NCBI GenBank assembly: GCA_035656635.1
Contig: DASRSD010000104.1
Span: 1 to 45,397 of the forward strand
Direction of reading: 5' to 3'
Source: Pirellulales bacterium
GTDB lineage: Bacteria > Planctomycetota > Planctomycetia > Pirellulales > JADZDJ01
DNA: 45,397 bases
Made by a program: the position numbers and the translations under genes. Each line of letters opens with the position of its first letter. The stretch's first letter is position 1. The notes beneath the pieces are model-generated. The model searched no databases, was not told the DNA's origin, and saw only the letters and a program-made list of their open reading frames with translations. This document shows, one piece after another, positions 36,390 to 45,111 of this stretch.

Positions 36390-39300
36390 TTATTTTCCCG
36401 CAGCGCTGGGATCGCCGGTCGGTGGTGGCGCGTGATCTTCCTTTGCCGGCGAACCAAGAACCTCGGTAAAGATGGGCTTAAGGCCATCGGCCCAAACTTG
36501 ATAGCCCTTAACGGTGAGATGCAACTTGTCGCTCGTCATGCCGTCGAATAATTTGCCGTCTTGATCCGCCAACTTGTCGTTCACGTTCAAATAGCGCACC
36601 CTTTTGCCATCGGCAAATTTGGCAATTTGCTCGTTCACACGATTAATGGTTGGTACAACTGCAATGTTATCGTTCCTGGGAAAAATGGCGGTCAAGATGA
36701 TCGTCGCGCCGGGAGCTTTCTGTTGGCAGAGATCTAAAATAGCTTTGATTCCCCTGGCCATGTCGGTAACTTTAGTTTCATCACCGGGTTTAATGCCAAT
36801 GTTGTTTGTGCCCGCCAGGACGACAATTATTTTTGGATTTACGCCATCCAGCTCACCGTTTTTCAGACGCCACAAAATATTTTGAGTAGTGTCGCCGCCC
36901 CAACCAAAGTTCGCGGCATTCCAGCCAAAGAAGTTTTGGTTCCAGTTGGCCAAGTTGGCTTGGTACTGTTGATCGCTGGTGCTCCAGCGCCGTGTAATGG
37001 AGTCGCCGACAAAATAAATGTCGATGTCACCTTGCTTGGCTTTCTCTAGCAAGAGTGCATGCGCAATTTGAGAGTTTTTGTCTGTTCGAGGGACCGGCAG
37101 ATCGGCAGCATTGGCATCGGCAACCTGCGAACTAGATGAAATAGTTGTTGCAGAGTCATCAACTCGCACCGCTGAGGTATCGACTGACGGCGCTTGTATG
37201 TACTTCCCCACCCACTCAAAGAACGCCGGCCAGTTCGGGGTAACATCGTGCCCCCCTTCGTGCTGCCGCCACGCCAATTCGCCACCAATGAGCGTTTTGA
37301 CCGGAGGCATTTCATCGGTTAAGTAATCTCCCGGCGTGCCGAAATCTTTTTTGCCCAGCATCCGATAGACCGGTCCTGCCAACACCCCGGCCATGAAGCT
37401 GCCGTGGGCATCCACCCATTTTGGATCGCCATGCTCAACCGAACCGTAGCTGATGAAGCAGGGGCGCGGCGCGCATAAAGCAATTAGTTCATGCGCATCG
37501 ACCGGCAAATCGGCCGCGGTTTTCGATCCAAAGGTTGCGTCACTGGCTCCGTACTTCAAGAAATTGCCAGCCATCCAGTAGTACTCGCCACCGGTGAGAT
37601 TCTCGACTGCTTCGCCGAAAAGATGGCGATGCAATTTCGCGCCTCCTTCACCAGAAGATGCGATCAGCCCAACCGCTACTCGCTCGTCGAAAGCTTCCGT
37701 AACGAGCGCCGCTTTGCCGTAGCGTGACACTCCTTCGATGCCCACTTTTTTCGGATCGACTTTCGCATCGGAGTTGGCCTCGAAGTAATCGATGAGCCGG
37801 CTCACTCCCCATTGCCATGCCCGCAGCGCGCCCCAGTCGTCCGGTTTGCGCGGCTCGCCCTTGTTGGTCAAACCGATGATGCCCGAACGCAACTGGTTAT
37901 TGTCGGGCTGAATGCTTCCTGGATTGATATACCCGTAGCCCCAACCATGGGCGATGGCTTGCTGTGTCCACGGCACTGCAATCGGGGTGCCGCCAGGGCG
38001 AGGACCGAATCCACCGCGACCAAACGCGCCGCCGAACACAATCATGATTGGAACCGGCGTCGATGTATTCGCTGGCACTGTAAAGCTGGCCTGAATATTC
38101 ACCGTGATATTCGGATCAACGCGGTTATCGACATGCCCGACAAGCGTTTTGGTGATTGTGGGTATACCGCCACTGTCACTTTCGGTAGTAGCTGTGACCT
38201 CCCATTTCACCGCCGGAACGTTTTTCGGAATCCACCCGTACACTTCCCGTTCGAAGTCTTCCAGAATCTCGGCACGCCGTTGGGGCCACTGCTCGGGACG
38301 AGTAACCTTGCTTCCATTTTTTATGGTCAGTACGTCGGGCAGGCTGTCCTTATATGGATTCGCTTTCGCTTCATCGTAAATGCTTTGGTCGTTGCCATCC
38401 GCTCCGCGACGCAGCCGCTTGATGCCCAATTGATCCATCATGTTTTGATGATCGTCATAACGAGATTGCGGTTCGATATGGCCCACTTCTCCGACGGGCT
38501 CAGCAACGGCGTTTGGTTTCACGTCTTCGCCGCGAACCAACGCATTCAGCCATTCGGCCGAACGCTGTGTATACGGCCGTTGCTGTGCTGGTGTGGCCAA
38601 GTTGTTGTGTGGCGAATCGATCATCGGCACTGCTTCCTTCGGTCCGGCAATTTGGTTGAACGCCGTCCAAATGCCGGCGGGCGGCGCCGTCGTATCCACG
38701 AACCCCATCGCCACTAGACACTTGCCCTTAATGCGCGGCGCGAAATTTACAGCGTCAAAGTACAGCGCCGTTTCCATAATTTTCGAGTTGCGTGACGGAA
38801 AATTCGGATAACCCGATTGCCGACCGTGCAGTGGACCATTGGTGTCGCAGCCGGCCGGCTCATCGACAATTAAATGTGTGATTTGCGGGTGCAGTCCTGC
38901 TACACACAAGCTTTGCTGGCCACCCATGCTGGTCCCCATGACCACCAGGGTTTTTCCATCCCAATCGGGCCGGCCGGCGATATAATCCACGGCGCGATAA
39001 TCAGCCAAATACATCTGCAAAAAATAACTTTTGTCGCGGTCATCGTTGCCGATGGTTTGGTAGTTTTTAATCGCTGACGGCAACGCGTCGTAGTACGATT
39101 GCGGCTGATCGGGCAGTACGTCGTGCGGCTCAATATTCAACGTAAGCCATCCGCTGGCCGCATGATTGGTAACCCACGACTTTTGCAAGGGATAGGGCGG
39201 ACTGGCCCATTGAAAAATCACCAGAGCCGGAAATTTTCCTTCTCGTTTCGGCTTGGCCAGTTGACCATAGACATGCGCACCGTTGATATGATCCATTTTG

Positions 39301-39884
39301 ATAGTGGCGTATTCGACATCAGGCTTGCCGCTGTCGCCTGGCGTAAGCTCCGTGTTCTCCGGAATTTCCCTTAGGGTTTTGATCTTTGTGTTCCAAAACT
39401 CATCAAAATCTGCTGGGCGCTCGACCGACGGTCGCAATTGAGTGGGCGCGACCGCCGCGCCAGCCGCGATTACAGCACGGCGACGTCGATCACTCGGCGA
39501 TTTATCCTCAGTTTCCTTGTTGGAATCTGTAGCCGCGCTCTCAGTCGATGCCTCAGGCGTGAGTTGTAAATACAGCATTGCCGGTTCATTAGTAGAAATC
39601 TCGATGTCAGTTTTGCCGGACGATAGATCGAGCTCGCCGCTTTTAATGACATCGAAATTATTCTTTTTGAGCGCGTACGTGTATTTTGCCATCGGCAGTG
39701 TTGTACCTTCCGGGAAAGCGACGGTCCAACCAACTTTTTCCCCGATTTTGTAAATGCCGGTTTTGTTATAGGGAGCAAAAGTTAACTCTTGTGCCGCGCA
39801 CCGCAACGTTGCGAGCTCAAACAAGCCCAGCAACGTAATCGCGAAGATCGGAATCGGCCTTCGATGGGAGACCATCCATCTCAT
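36390..39884 (-). CDS. Tri-modular secreted carbohydrate esterase: CE7-like + CE15 + GDSL/SGNH
   Basis: 1164 residues from the ATG at 39884 (GGGTGG upstream, signal peptide to ~32); the open frame extends to a GTG at 39965 that adds no recognisable signal. Module 0 (~33-110): small beta domain. Module 1 (~150-450): acetyl xylan esterase of CE7/AXE1 type with S319 in GTSMGG, D397 in GFVDTTAPP and H426 in SPHNN. Module 2 (~483-898): CE15 glucuronoyl esterase with S720 in EGVSRYGK, E746 in SSGEGG and H879 in HEGGHD. Module 3 (~940-1145): SGNH hydrolase with S962 in VGDSITRRW, the Gly of FGWGGDT, N1027 in AGTNN and D1119-x2-H1122. All three catalytic sets look complete, so one chain could deacetylate xylan and cut glucuronoyl esters. 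No dockerin or PEP-CTERM is present. Confidence 0.9.
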   Translation of the reverse strand: MRWMVSHRRPIPIFAITLLGLFELATLRCAAQELTFAPYNKTGIYKIGEKVGWTVAFPEGTTLPMAKYTYALKKNNFDVIKSGELDLSSGKTDIEISTNEPAMLYLQLTPEASTESAATDSNKETEDKSPSDRRRRAVIAAGAAVAPTQLRPSVERPADFDEFWNTKIKTLREIPENTELTPGDSGKPDVEYATIKMDHINGAHVYGQLAKPKREGKFPALVIFQWASPPYPLQKSWVTNHAASGWLTLNIEPHDVLPDQPQSYYDALPSAIKNYQTIGNDDRDKSYFLQMYLADYRAVDYIAGRPDWDGKTLVVMGTSMGGQQSLCVAGLHPQITHLIVDEPAGCDTNGPLHGRQSGYPNFPSRNSKIMETALYFDAVNFAPRIKGKCLVAMGFVDTTAPPAGIWTAFNQIAGPKEAVPMIDSPHNNLATPAQQRPYTQRSAEWLNALVRGEDVKPNAVAEPVGEVGHIEPQSRYDDHQNMMDQLGIKRLRRGADGNDQSIYDEAKANPYKDSLPDVLTIKNGSKVTRPEQWPQRRAEILEDFEREVYGWIPKNVPAVKWEVTATTESDSGGIPTITKTLVGHVDNRVDPNITVNIQASFTVPANTSTPVPIMIVFGGAFGRGGFGPRPGGTPIAVPWTQQAIAHGWGYGYINPGSIQPDNNQLRSGIIGLTNKGEPRKPDDWGALRAWQWGVSRLIDYFEANSDAKVDPKKVGIEGVSRYGKAALVTEAFDERVAVGLIASSGEGGAKLHRHLFGEAVENLTGGEYYWMAGNFLKYGASDATFGSKTAADLPVDAHELIALCAPRPCFISYGSVEHGDPKWVDAHGSFMAGVLAGPVYRMLGKKDFGTPGDYLTDEMPPVKTLIGGELAWRQHEGGHDVTPNWPAFFEWVGKYIQAPSVDTSAVRVDDSATTISSSSQVADANAADLPVPRTDKNSQIAHALLLEKAKQGDIDIYFVGDSITRRWSTSDQQYQANLANWNQNFFGWNAANFGWGGDTTQNILWRLKNGELDGVNPKIIVVLAGTNNIGIKPGDETKVTDMARGIKAILDLCQQKAPGATIILTAIFPRNDNIAVVPTINRVNEQIAKFADGKRVRYLNVNDKLADQDGKLFDGMTSDKLHLTVKGYQVWADGLKPIFTEVLGSPAKEDHAPPPTGDPSAAGK

Positions 39885-39964
39885 AGAGCCACCCGCACTT
39901 TGATTGGAGGATGTGAATTCGCGCGCCTCATCCACGAACGAAACAGAATTCGCTTGACTTATCA

Positions 39965-40018
39965 CAAGTAGGAAAAACTTGATTGACCCATTCTATTGCC
40001 GCCAGGAATGACACTCAA
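39965..40018 (-). promoter_or_regulatory. Promoter of the tri-modular esterase with dyad at the start site
   Basis: Minus strand -35 TTGAGT (40018-40013), 17-bp spacer, -10 TAGAAT (39995-39990). CAAGT-N7-ACTTG (39965-39981) overlaps the expected transcription start, giving a leader of about 100 nt. Confidence 0.5.
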
Positions 40019-40181
40019 GCGCCGATCCACTTGACAACGCTCCCAATCAGCGGCGACACTTGCGAATGAAGCATCGGCACTTTACGGTGCAATTCCCTGA
40101 TATTGCTTCGTCGCTCATACAGCCAGCGGCAGCGGGCCCTCTACAGTTGGCTTGAGTGCTTCGTCGACAGCCAGTTCCCAT

Positions 40182-41171
40182 ATGTGCTTGTACCGCCCGC
40201 TAGATTGTGCGCCAAAGAATCCTGGTTGCCCATGCAATGACCCAGTAGCGTGGCGGACCGGCCCGGACTTAGTTCGCAGTTTCCCTCTCCGCTTGATACG
40301 CGCATTCACGTTGATTGAGCTGCTCGTAGTGATAGCAATTATCGGTCTGCTAATTGCATTCTTACTGCCAGCCATTCAAAGTTCGCGAGAGGCGGCGCGC
40401 CGGACGGCGTGTGCGAACAATCTCAAGCAAATTGGCATGGCCATTCTGCATTATCAGTTAGCTCAAGGCGTGTTTCCTTCCAGCAATACCGACAACCTGT
40501 TCACTTGGGATACCAGCGGTGCGCTTCGCAATCACAGTTGGGCAAGCGTGATTATGCCCTACGCCGAATTGACAGGGCTTAACCGCACAATCGACTATTC
40601 TGTTTCCGCGATGTTGCCGGCGAATCAATTGGCCGCGGCGACCGTAGTACCCATGTATCGCTGTCCTTCCTACATTGGACCGGATTTTACAACTGATTCG
40701 CATTACCCGCCGGGACAGTATGCGATTGGCAACTATGTTTCGCTCGCTGCATCCGACGTAGATCACTTGTATGCAGCGGAATTGAGGCCCGAAGGCGTTA
40801 TCTTTCCCACATCCAGAATTCGGCCATCTGATGTAGCCGACGGCCTATCGAATACCGTCCTGATCGTGGAAAGCCGCGAGGAAAAGATGCGCGTTTGGAT
40901 CGATGGGCGCACGGCCGCTAATACCGCCCTGCGATATGATTCGGCCGACGCCGATTCCACCCTGCCGCACGGCATTTCATTAAACTATACGCCATATTAT
41001 AACGATGGCGATATTGTCTCCGCGTACGGGCCGTCCAGCATGCATCCCGGCGGAGCACTGCACCTGTATGGAGATGGTTCGGTGCATTTTCTGTTAGATC
41101 AAATGTCGGCAGCCTTGTATGTAGCCTTGTGCACACGTGCAGGGGGAGAAACCATCGATCATGTTCCGTAG
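40182..41171 (+). CDS. DUF1559 domain protein with type IV pilin-like N-terminus
   Basis: 329 residues from the ATG at 40182; the start is uncertain because the leader before the pilin helix is long (~41 residues) and no ribosome site is obvious, and the frame is open to 40152. Pilin-type helix [35 protein letters not shown] and the C-terminal motif HPGGALHLYGDGSVHFLL identify the family. Its last 11 bases overlap the next gene. Confidence 0.87.
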   Translation: MCLYRPLDCAPKNPGCPCNDPVAWRTGPDLVRSFPLRLIRAFTLIELLVVIAIIGLLIAFLLPAIQSSREAARRTACANNLKQIGMAILHYQLAQGVFPSSNTDNLFTWDTSGALRNHSWASVIMPYAELTGLNRTIDYSVSAMLPANQLAAATVVPMYRCPSYIGPDFTTDSHYPPGQYAIGNYVSLAASDVDHLYAAELRPEGVIFPTSRIRPSDVADGLSNTVLIVESREEKMRVWIDGRTAANTALRYDSADADSTLPHGISLNYTPYYNDGDIVSAYGPSSMHPGGALHLYGDGSVHFLLDQMSAALYVALCTRAGGETIDHVP

Positions 41172-41826
41172 ATTGCTGTACCGCCTGCCATTTCTCGCTT
41201 TGTGCTTGTGTCTGGCGGGTTGCGGCAGCGATCCCACGAGCCAACTGCTGGCCCAACTCAGAAGCCCGGAAGCTGAGGCTCGCCAGGCAGCGGTTCGCGG
41301 CTTAGATCAGCAAACCAATTGGGACAGCCGTGTAATCACTGCGCTGACCGATTTGGTTGCCGACAACGATGCCGAAGTTCAGCGATTATCGATGAATGCG
41401 TTGGGCAAGTGCGGACCAAGTGCCGAATCAAGCGTGCCGGCATTAACCAAGGCACTGACCAACCCGGAGCATTCCACACGTCTGGCTGCCGCACTGGCGA
41501 TCCAAAAAATCGATCCTAAAAATCCCAACTTCGCGCCAGTTCTCGTGGAGGCGATGCGCACCGGCGATGGCAGGATTTTCCTGGACGTGGGCGCCATGGC
41601 GCAAAGCGGCGCCTGGGCCGTTCCCACGCTCCTGGAGCTCCTGGGCCATAAAACGCCTCAAGTGCGCGCATTAGCCGCGCAAACGCTTGGCCAAATCGGC
41701 CCGGCCGCCCATGATGCAAGCAAGCCGCTGAAGGCCGCGATGCGCGATTCCAATCCTGCGGTGCAAAGAGCAGCCCAAATTGCCCTCACACAAATTCAAC
41801 CGCCGCCGATCAAGCCCGCAAAGTAA
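41161..41826 (+). CDS. HEAT-repeat lipoprotein
   Basis: 221 residues from the ATG at 41161 (GGGGGAG 9 bases upstream), overlapping the DUF1559 stop by 11 bases. The signal ends in CLCLAGC, a lipobox. The mature chain is built of HEAT/PBS-lyase-like helical repeats (EARQAAVRGLDQ, EVQRLSMNALGKCG, HSTRLAAALAIQKI, QVRALAAQTLGQIG, AVQRAAQIALTQI), usually protein-binding scaffolds. It is likely anchored in a membrane and coupled in translation to DUF1559. Confidence 0.82.
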   Translation: MFRRLLYRLPFLALCLCLAGCGSDPTSQLLAQLRSPEAEARQAAVRGLDQQTNWDSRVITALTDLVADNDAEVQRLSMNALGKCGPSAESSVPALTKALTNPEHSTRLAAALAIQKIDPKNPNFAPVLVEAMRTGDGRIFLDVGAMAQSGAWAVPTLLELLGHKTPQVRALAAQTLGQIGPAAHDASKPLKAAMRDSNPAVQRAAQIALTQIQPPPIKPAK

Positions 41827-41947
41827 TTGAAACCGTATAGTAATTGAACCGTGCTTTCGCCATTTAGCAGCCCGGTAATTTCATCCCGGCGGCCAAGGGC
41901 ATTCATGTCCGCTCAAGTCCGGTGTTGAACCGCTATCGCGCCGCTAA

Positions 41948-42226
41948 TCATGCGTAGCGAAGCATCACGTAGGCCAACACGGCCACGGCCAACAGCACCG
42001 CCACTCCCAGCAACCGGCTGAACGGAAGCACGTAGCGGTCAATGTCGATGCGCTTGTCTAGGGCGTCGGTAAATTTCCGGGTGTCGACCCACCGGGCACT
42101 GCGCGTGGCCACCTTGGCGAAAAATGCGGGGCTGATCACGGCGATCAGGCCCAGCATTCCGATGATGCCGATGGTCGTCCAAAGTACGGCCTGCTTCGAA
42201 ATCACGGCTACAAGTGCACACAGCAT
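41948..42226 (-). CDS. Small two-helix membrane protein
   Basis: 92 residues from the ATG at 42226 (AGGAG 8 bases upstream); a GTG at 42253 is the alternative. Hydrophobic segments at ~10-32 (LWTTIGIIGMLGLIAVISPAFF) and ~70-90 (LLGVAVLLAVAVLAYVMLRYA) flank a charged loop (TRSARWVDTRKFTDALDKRIDIDRYV). No family recognised. Confidence 0.6.
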   Translation of the reverse strand: MLCALVAVISKQAVLWTTIGIIGMLGLIAVISPAFFAKVATRSARWVDTRKFTDALDKRIDIDRYVLPFSRLLGVAVLLAVAVLAYVMLRYA

Positions 42227-42354
42227 GATGCTGGCTCCTAGGAATCGCTGCACCCAAACAGAGTTTAATGAAAGCTTAGCTTATCCCCTCCCATCGTCAA
42301 ATTGATAAATGAACAAGGTAAAAACGCATTTTTCTGTCTCCACACGCAATGTAT

Positions 42355-44568
42355 TTAGCCCACGCCTCCTAAATCAAGCGCCGCTCCATAGCGAGAAAGC
42401 ACCAATTGACGCAGCCGGGCGTGCTCGGTTTGCGAAAGTTCCGGGTCGGCGGCAATTACCTGGCGAGCATCTTCGCGCGCCTCAGCCGCAACGACCGAAT
42501 CGCGCACCAAGTCGGCCATGCGAAACGGGGACAGGCCGTGTTGTCGGGTGCCAACCAAATCGCCCGCCCCGCGCTGTTGAAAGTCGATTTCGGCCAGCCG
42601 AAAACCGTCGGTCGTGCTCACAAACGCTTGCAAGCGCTCGTTTGTGTTGTCGGTGGGTTCGGTCGTTGTAGCATTCCGCTCAGTTGTATCTTTATCGCTC
42701 CGCTCAGTTTTATCCTTATCGCTTCGCTCGGTGGCAAACACGCAGCAATTTCCCTGAAACTTTCCTCGCGAAACCCGGCCACGCATTTGATGCAATTGAG
42801 CCAGCCCAAAACGATCGGCGCCCAAAATCGTCATCAATGTGGCGTTGGGCACGTCGATGCCTACTTCCACCACACTAGTGGCAACCAGCACCTGCGTGCG
42901 ACCAGCGGCAAATTCGCCCAAGGCGGCGTCTTTTTCTTCGGCGCTCATGCGGCCGTGCATCAAGCCCAATCGAAACGCTTCCAACTCGCCGTGCGCCAAT
43001 TCTTCAAACGTGGCCTGCAAGTTTGCGGTGTCGACGTGCTCCGATACCTCCACCAGCGGCACAATCACATACCCTTGCCGACCTTCGCGCAAATGGCGGC
43101 GAAAAAAATCCCACCACTTGGCGCGATTTTCCTCCTCGGCCAAATACGTGTGCACCGGCAGCCGGCCGGGCGGGCTTTCGGAAATGATCGATACATCCAA
43201 ATCGCCGTACAGCGTCATGGCCACGGTGCGAGGAATGGGGGTAGCGGTCATCACCAAATAATGCGGATCGGCGCCGGCCTGCTTCAACGTCGCCCGTTGC
43301 CGCACGCCGAAGCGATGTTGCTCGTCAATCACCACCAGCCCCAATTGCTTGAACTGTGCCTCGGCATACACAATGGCCTGCGTGCCCACGATCAAATCGA
43401 TTTCGCCCGTCGCCAGCTTTTGCAACGTTTCTTCGCGCTCCTTGGCGGTCAAGCTGCCGCTGAGCAGCGCCATCCGCACCTGGCTATTGGCCAGCATTTT
43501 TTGCAGCGTCCGCAAATGTTGCCGAGCCAGCACTTCGGTCGGCGCCATCAGCGCGGCCTGGCAGCGATGGGCCACGGCCAACAGCATCGCATAAACCGCC
43601 ACCACGGTTTTGCCGCAACCCACGTCTCCTTGCAGCAAGCGGTTCATCGGCGTGGGGCGAGCCAAGTCGGCGGCAATTTCATCGATCGCCCGGCGCTGCC
43701 CCGGCGTCAGCTCAAACGGAAACAACCGCGTAATGCGGGCGTCAATTTTCGCGCTGGTTTCCAGCAGCGGAGCCTGGCGACGAGTTTCTTGCACATTGCG
43801 CCGCAGTGCCATCGCCAACTGCAACACAAACATCTCTTGATAAATGAAGCGCCGCCGGGCTGGTTGCACGTTTTCCTTGCTCGCAGGAAAATGAATTTCG
43901 TGCACGGCGGTTTGAATGGGAAGCAAACGGTGGGCCGCCAAATACGGCTGCGGAAACGCTTCTTCCAGCAAGCCCGCATATGCTTCTAGCGCTTGCTTTA
44001 CAATGTATCGCAGGCCGCTTTGCTTGAGCCCCTCGGTCAGCGAATACACCGGCAACAGTTGCGCGCCGGGCTTTTCCCCTTCGTCGGAATCGATCCATTG
44101 CACGCGCGGATGGGCCATTTCCCAGCGGCCTCCTTTCAACCGGGGCTTGCCGGAAACCAACACTTCCTGTCCTTGCCGCAATTTATCGGCCATGAACGGC
44201 ATGTTGAACCACAACGCCCGCAAGTACTGCGAATCCTGCCGCAGCAGCACGCCCAAGATAAAGCGGCCCGTCCCCGTGTTTCGCAAATCGATTTCTTCCA
44301 CCGTGCCGCGCACGCTTTGCAGCTTATCTTCTTCCAAGGCGTCAATGCGGCGCACGTCGCTCAGGTCTTGATAATCGCGCGGGAAATTGAATAGCACGTC
44401 GGCCGCCGTGCGCATGCCAATTCGCTGCAGCAGCTTGGCTCGATCAGGCCCCACACCTTTCAAAAACTGCACCGGCGTGGCTAATTCCTCCAGGGCCGAT
44501 TTTCCAGCGGCACGATTGGCAGTCCTGCTATCAACCGCAGGTCGAGGCGTGGTCGAAATATCGTTCAT
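42355..44568 (-). CDS. recG: ATP-dependent DNA helicase RecG
   Basis: 737 residues from the ATG at 44568; the frame is open further upstream, but that part translates the heptamer repeat at 44610-44672 and is unlikely to be coding. The wedge/OB region (VQFLKGVGPDRAKLLQRIG), Walker A (GDVGCGKT), DEQH box (VVIDEQHRFGVRQR) and helicase motif VI (LHQMRGRVSRG) are all present. RecG rescues stalled forks and processes recombination intermediates. An odd insertion of about 28 residues (ERSDKDKTERSDKDTTERNA...) lies between motif VI and the QRGAGDLVGTRQHG (TRG) element, encoded partly by a 24-bp tandem repeat. Confidence 0.95.
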   Translation of the reverse strand: MNDISTTPRPAVDSRTANRAAGKSALEELATPVQFLKGVGPDRAKLLQRIGMRTAADVLFNFPRDYQDLSDVRRIDALEEDKLQSVRGTVEEIDLRNTGTGRFILGVLLRQDSQYLRALWFNMPFMADKLRQGQEVLVSGKPRLKGGRWEMAHPRVQWIDSDEGEKPGAQLLPVYSLTEGLKQSGLRYIVKQALEAYAGLLEEAFPQPYLAAHRLLPIQTAVHEIHFPASKENVQPARRRFIYQEMFVLQLAMALRRNVQETRRQAPLLETSAKIDARITRLFPFELTPGQRRAIDEIAADLARPTPMNRLLQGDVGCGKTVVAVYAMLLAVAHRCQAALMAPTEVLARQHLRTLQKMLANSQVRMALLSGSLTAKEREETLQKLATGEIDLIVGTQAIVYAEAQFKQLGLVVIDEQHRFGVRQRATLKQAGADPHYLVMTATPIPRTVAMTLYGDLDVSIISESPPGRLPVHTYLAEEENRAKWWDFFRRHLREGRQGYVIVPLVEVSEHVDTANLQATFEELAHGELEAFRLGLMHGRMSAEEKDAALGEFAAGRTQVLVATSVVEVGIDVPNATLMTILGADRFGLAQLHQMRGRVSRGKFQGNCCVFATERSDKDKTERSDKDTTERNATTTEPTDNTNERLQAFVSTTDGFRLAEIDFQQRGAGDLVGTRQHGLSPFRMADLVRDSVVAAEAREDARQVIAADPELSQTEHARLRQLVLSRYGAALDLGGVG
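42677..42734. repeat. 24-bp tandem repeat inside recG
   Basis: Two full units, CGCTCAGTTGTATCTTTATC+GCTC (42677-42700) and CGCTCAGTTTTATCCTTATC+GCTT (42701-42724), and the start of a third (CGCTCGGT). A multiple of three, it keeps the frame and encodes the repeated ERSDKD-type octapeptide. Confidence 0.75.
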
Positions 44569-44609
44569 GTCAGTATTGTAAAGCAGTGAAGAACAACCGA
44601 CGAGGGACG

Positions 44610-44672
44610 GGGAATGCGAAGTGGGGAATGGGGAGTGTGGAGTGGGTAATGCGGAATCTGGAGTGGGGAATA
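44610..44672. repeat. Heptameric tandem repeat upstream of recG
   Basis: Nine consecutive 7-mers fit the consensus KGGARTG: GGGAATG, CGAAGTG, GGGAATG, GGGAGTG, TGGAGTG, GGTAATG, CGGAATC, TGGAGTG, GGGAATA. It ends 42 bp upstream of the recG start. Degenerate heptamer repeats of this type resemble the short tandem repeats of some cyanobacteria. Confidence 0.75.
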
Positions 44673-44869
44673 ATTGTTTGGCCAAGTTTTTTATTTCTTG
44701 GACACAATTCTGTGATTCTGTCCGCCACGTCGCAATTGGCCCGCCGTCAGTTTGCGGCTTCCGCCGAATGGCTGCATCACACAACTCAGGCAATTTTCGT
44801 CCGCAGGCGTGCATTGTTAGTAAATTGTTGACACGTTTTATGGATGACTGATTCGCCGGGCGTAACGGG

Positions 44870-44886
44870 CGTTAATAGTATTAACG
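44870..44886. repeat. 17-bp perfect palindrome
   Basis: CGTTAATA-G-TATTAACG, symmetrical around one base; it could be an operator for recG or part of a repeated intergenic element. Confidence 0.5.
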
Positions 44887-44927
44887 ACAGGGTGGCTGGG
44901 ATCGACCGCAGGGAGCCCCCAGTGCGA

Positions 44928-44945
44928 CCCGCGGGGTAACGCGGG
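44928..44945. repeat. G+C-rich hairpin
   Basis: CCCGCG-gggtaa-CGCGGG, a perfect 6-bp stem. It follows a GCTGGG...CCCAG dyad (~44894-44922), consistent with a REP-like element. Confidence 0.45.
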
Positions 44946-45024
44946 CAACTGTTCATCAGTATACTAACTCCCGATTTTCCGGCAAGTGATTTTTTGGGCC
45001 ACTATGCTCCGCAATTACCATCTC

Positions 45025-45045
45025 CCTCTCCCTTGATGGGAGAGG
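45025..45045. repeat. REP-like hairpin of the CCTCTCCC type
   Basis: CCTCTCCC-ttgat-GGGAGAGG with GGGGTGAGG downstream, a palindromic intergenic repeat seen in many bacterial genomes. A partial relative occurs near 10088-10101. Confidence 0.6.
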
Positions 45046-45111
45046 ACCAGGGGTGAGGCTGCTGACCCGCACCGGCGATGCCATTGCCGGAGTAATGCGC
45101 GGTTCACAAAG

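Noticed and set aside
37812-38717. 301-codon open frame opposite the tri-modular esterase
   Set aside because: Antisense shadow; composition dominated by Arg/His.
42406-43989. Long open frame (527 codons) on the plus strand opposite recG
   Set aside because: It is antisense to the well-conserved helicase, is rich in His/Arg/Gln, and shows no family resemblance; a shadow of biased codon use.
44569-44814. N-terminal extension of RecG to 44814
   Set aside because: The extension translates the heptamer repeat into a Pro/Ser/Thr low-complexity string (PTPDSALPTPHSP) unlike RecG; the ATG at 44568 is more plausible.
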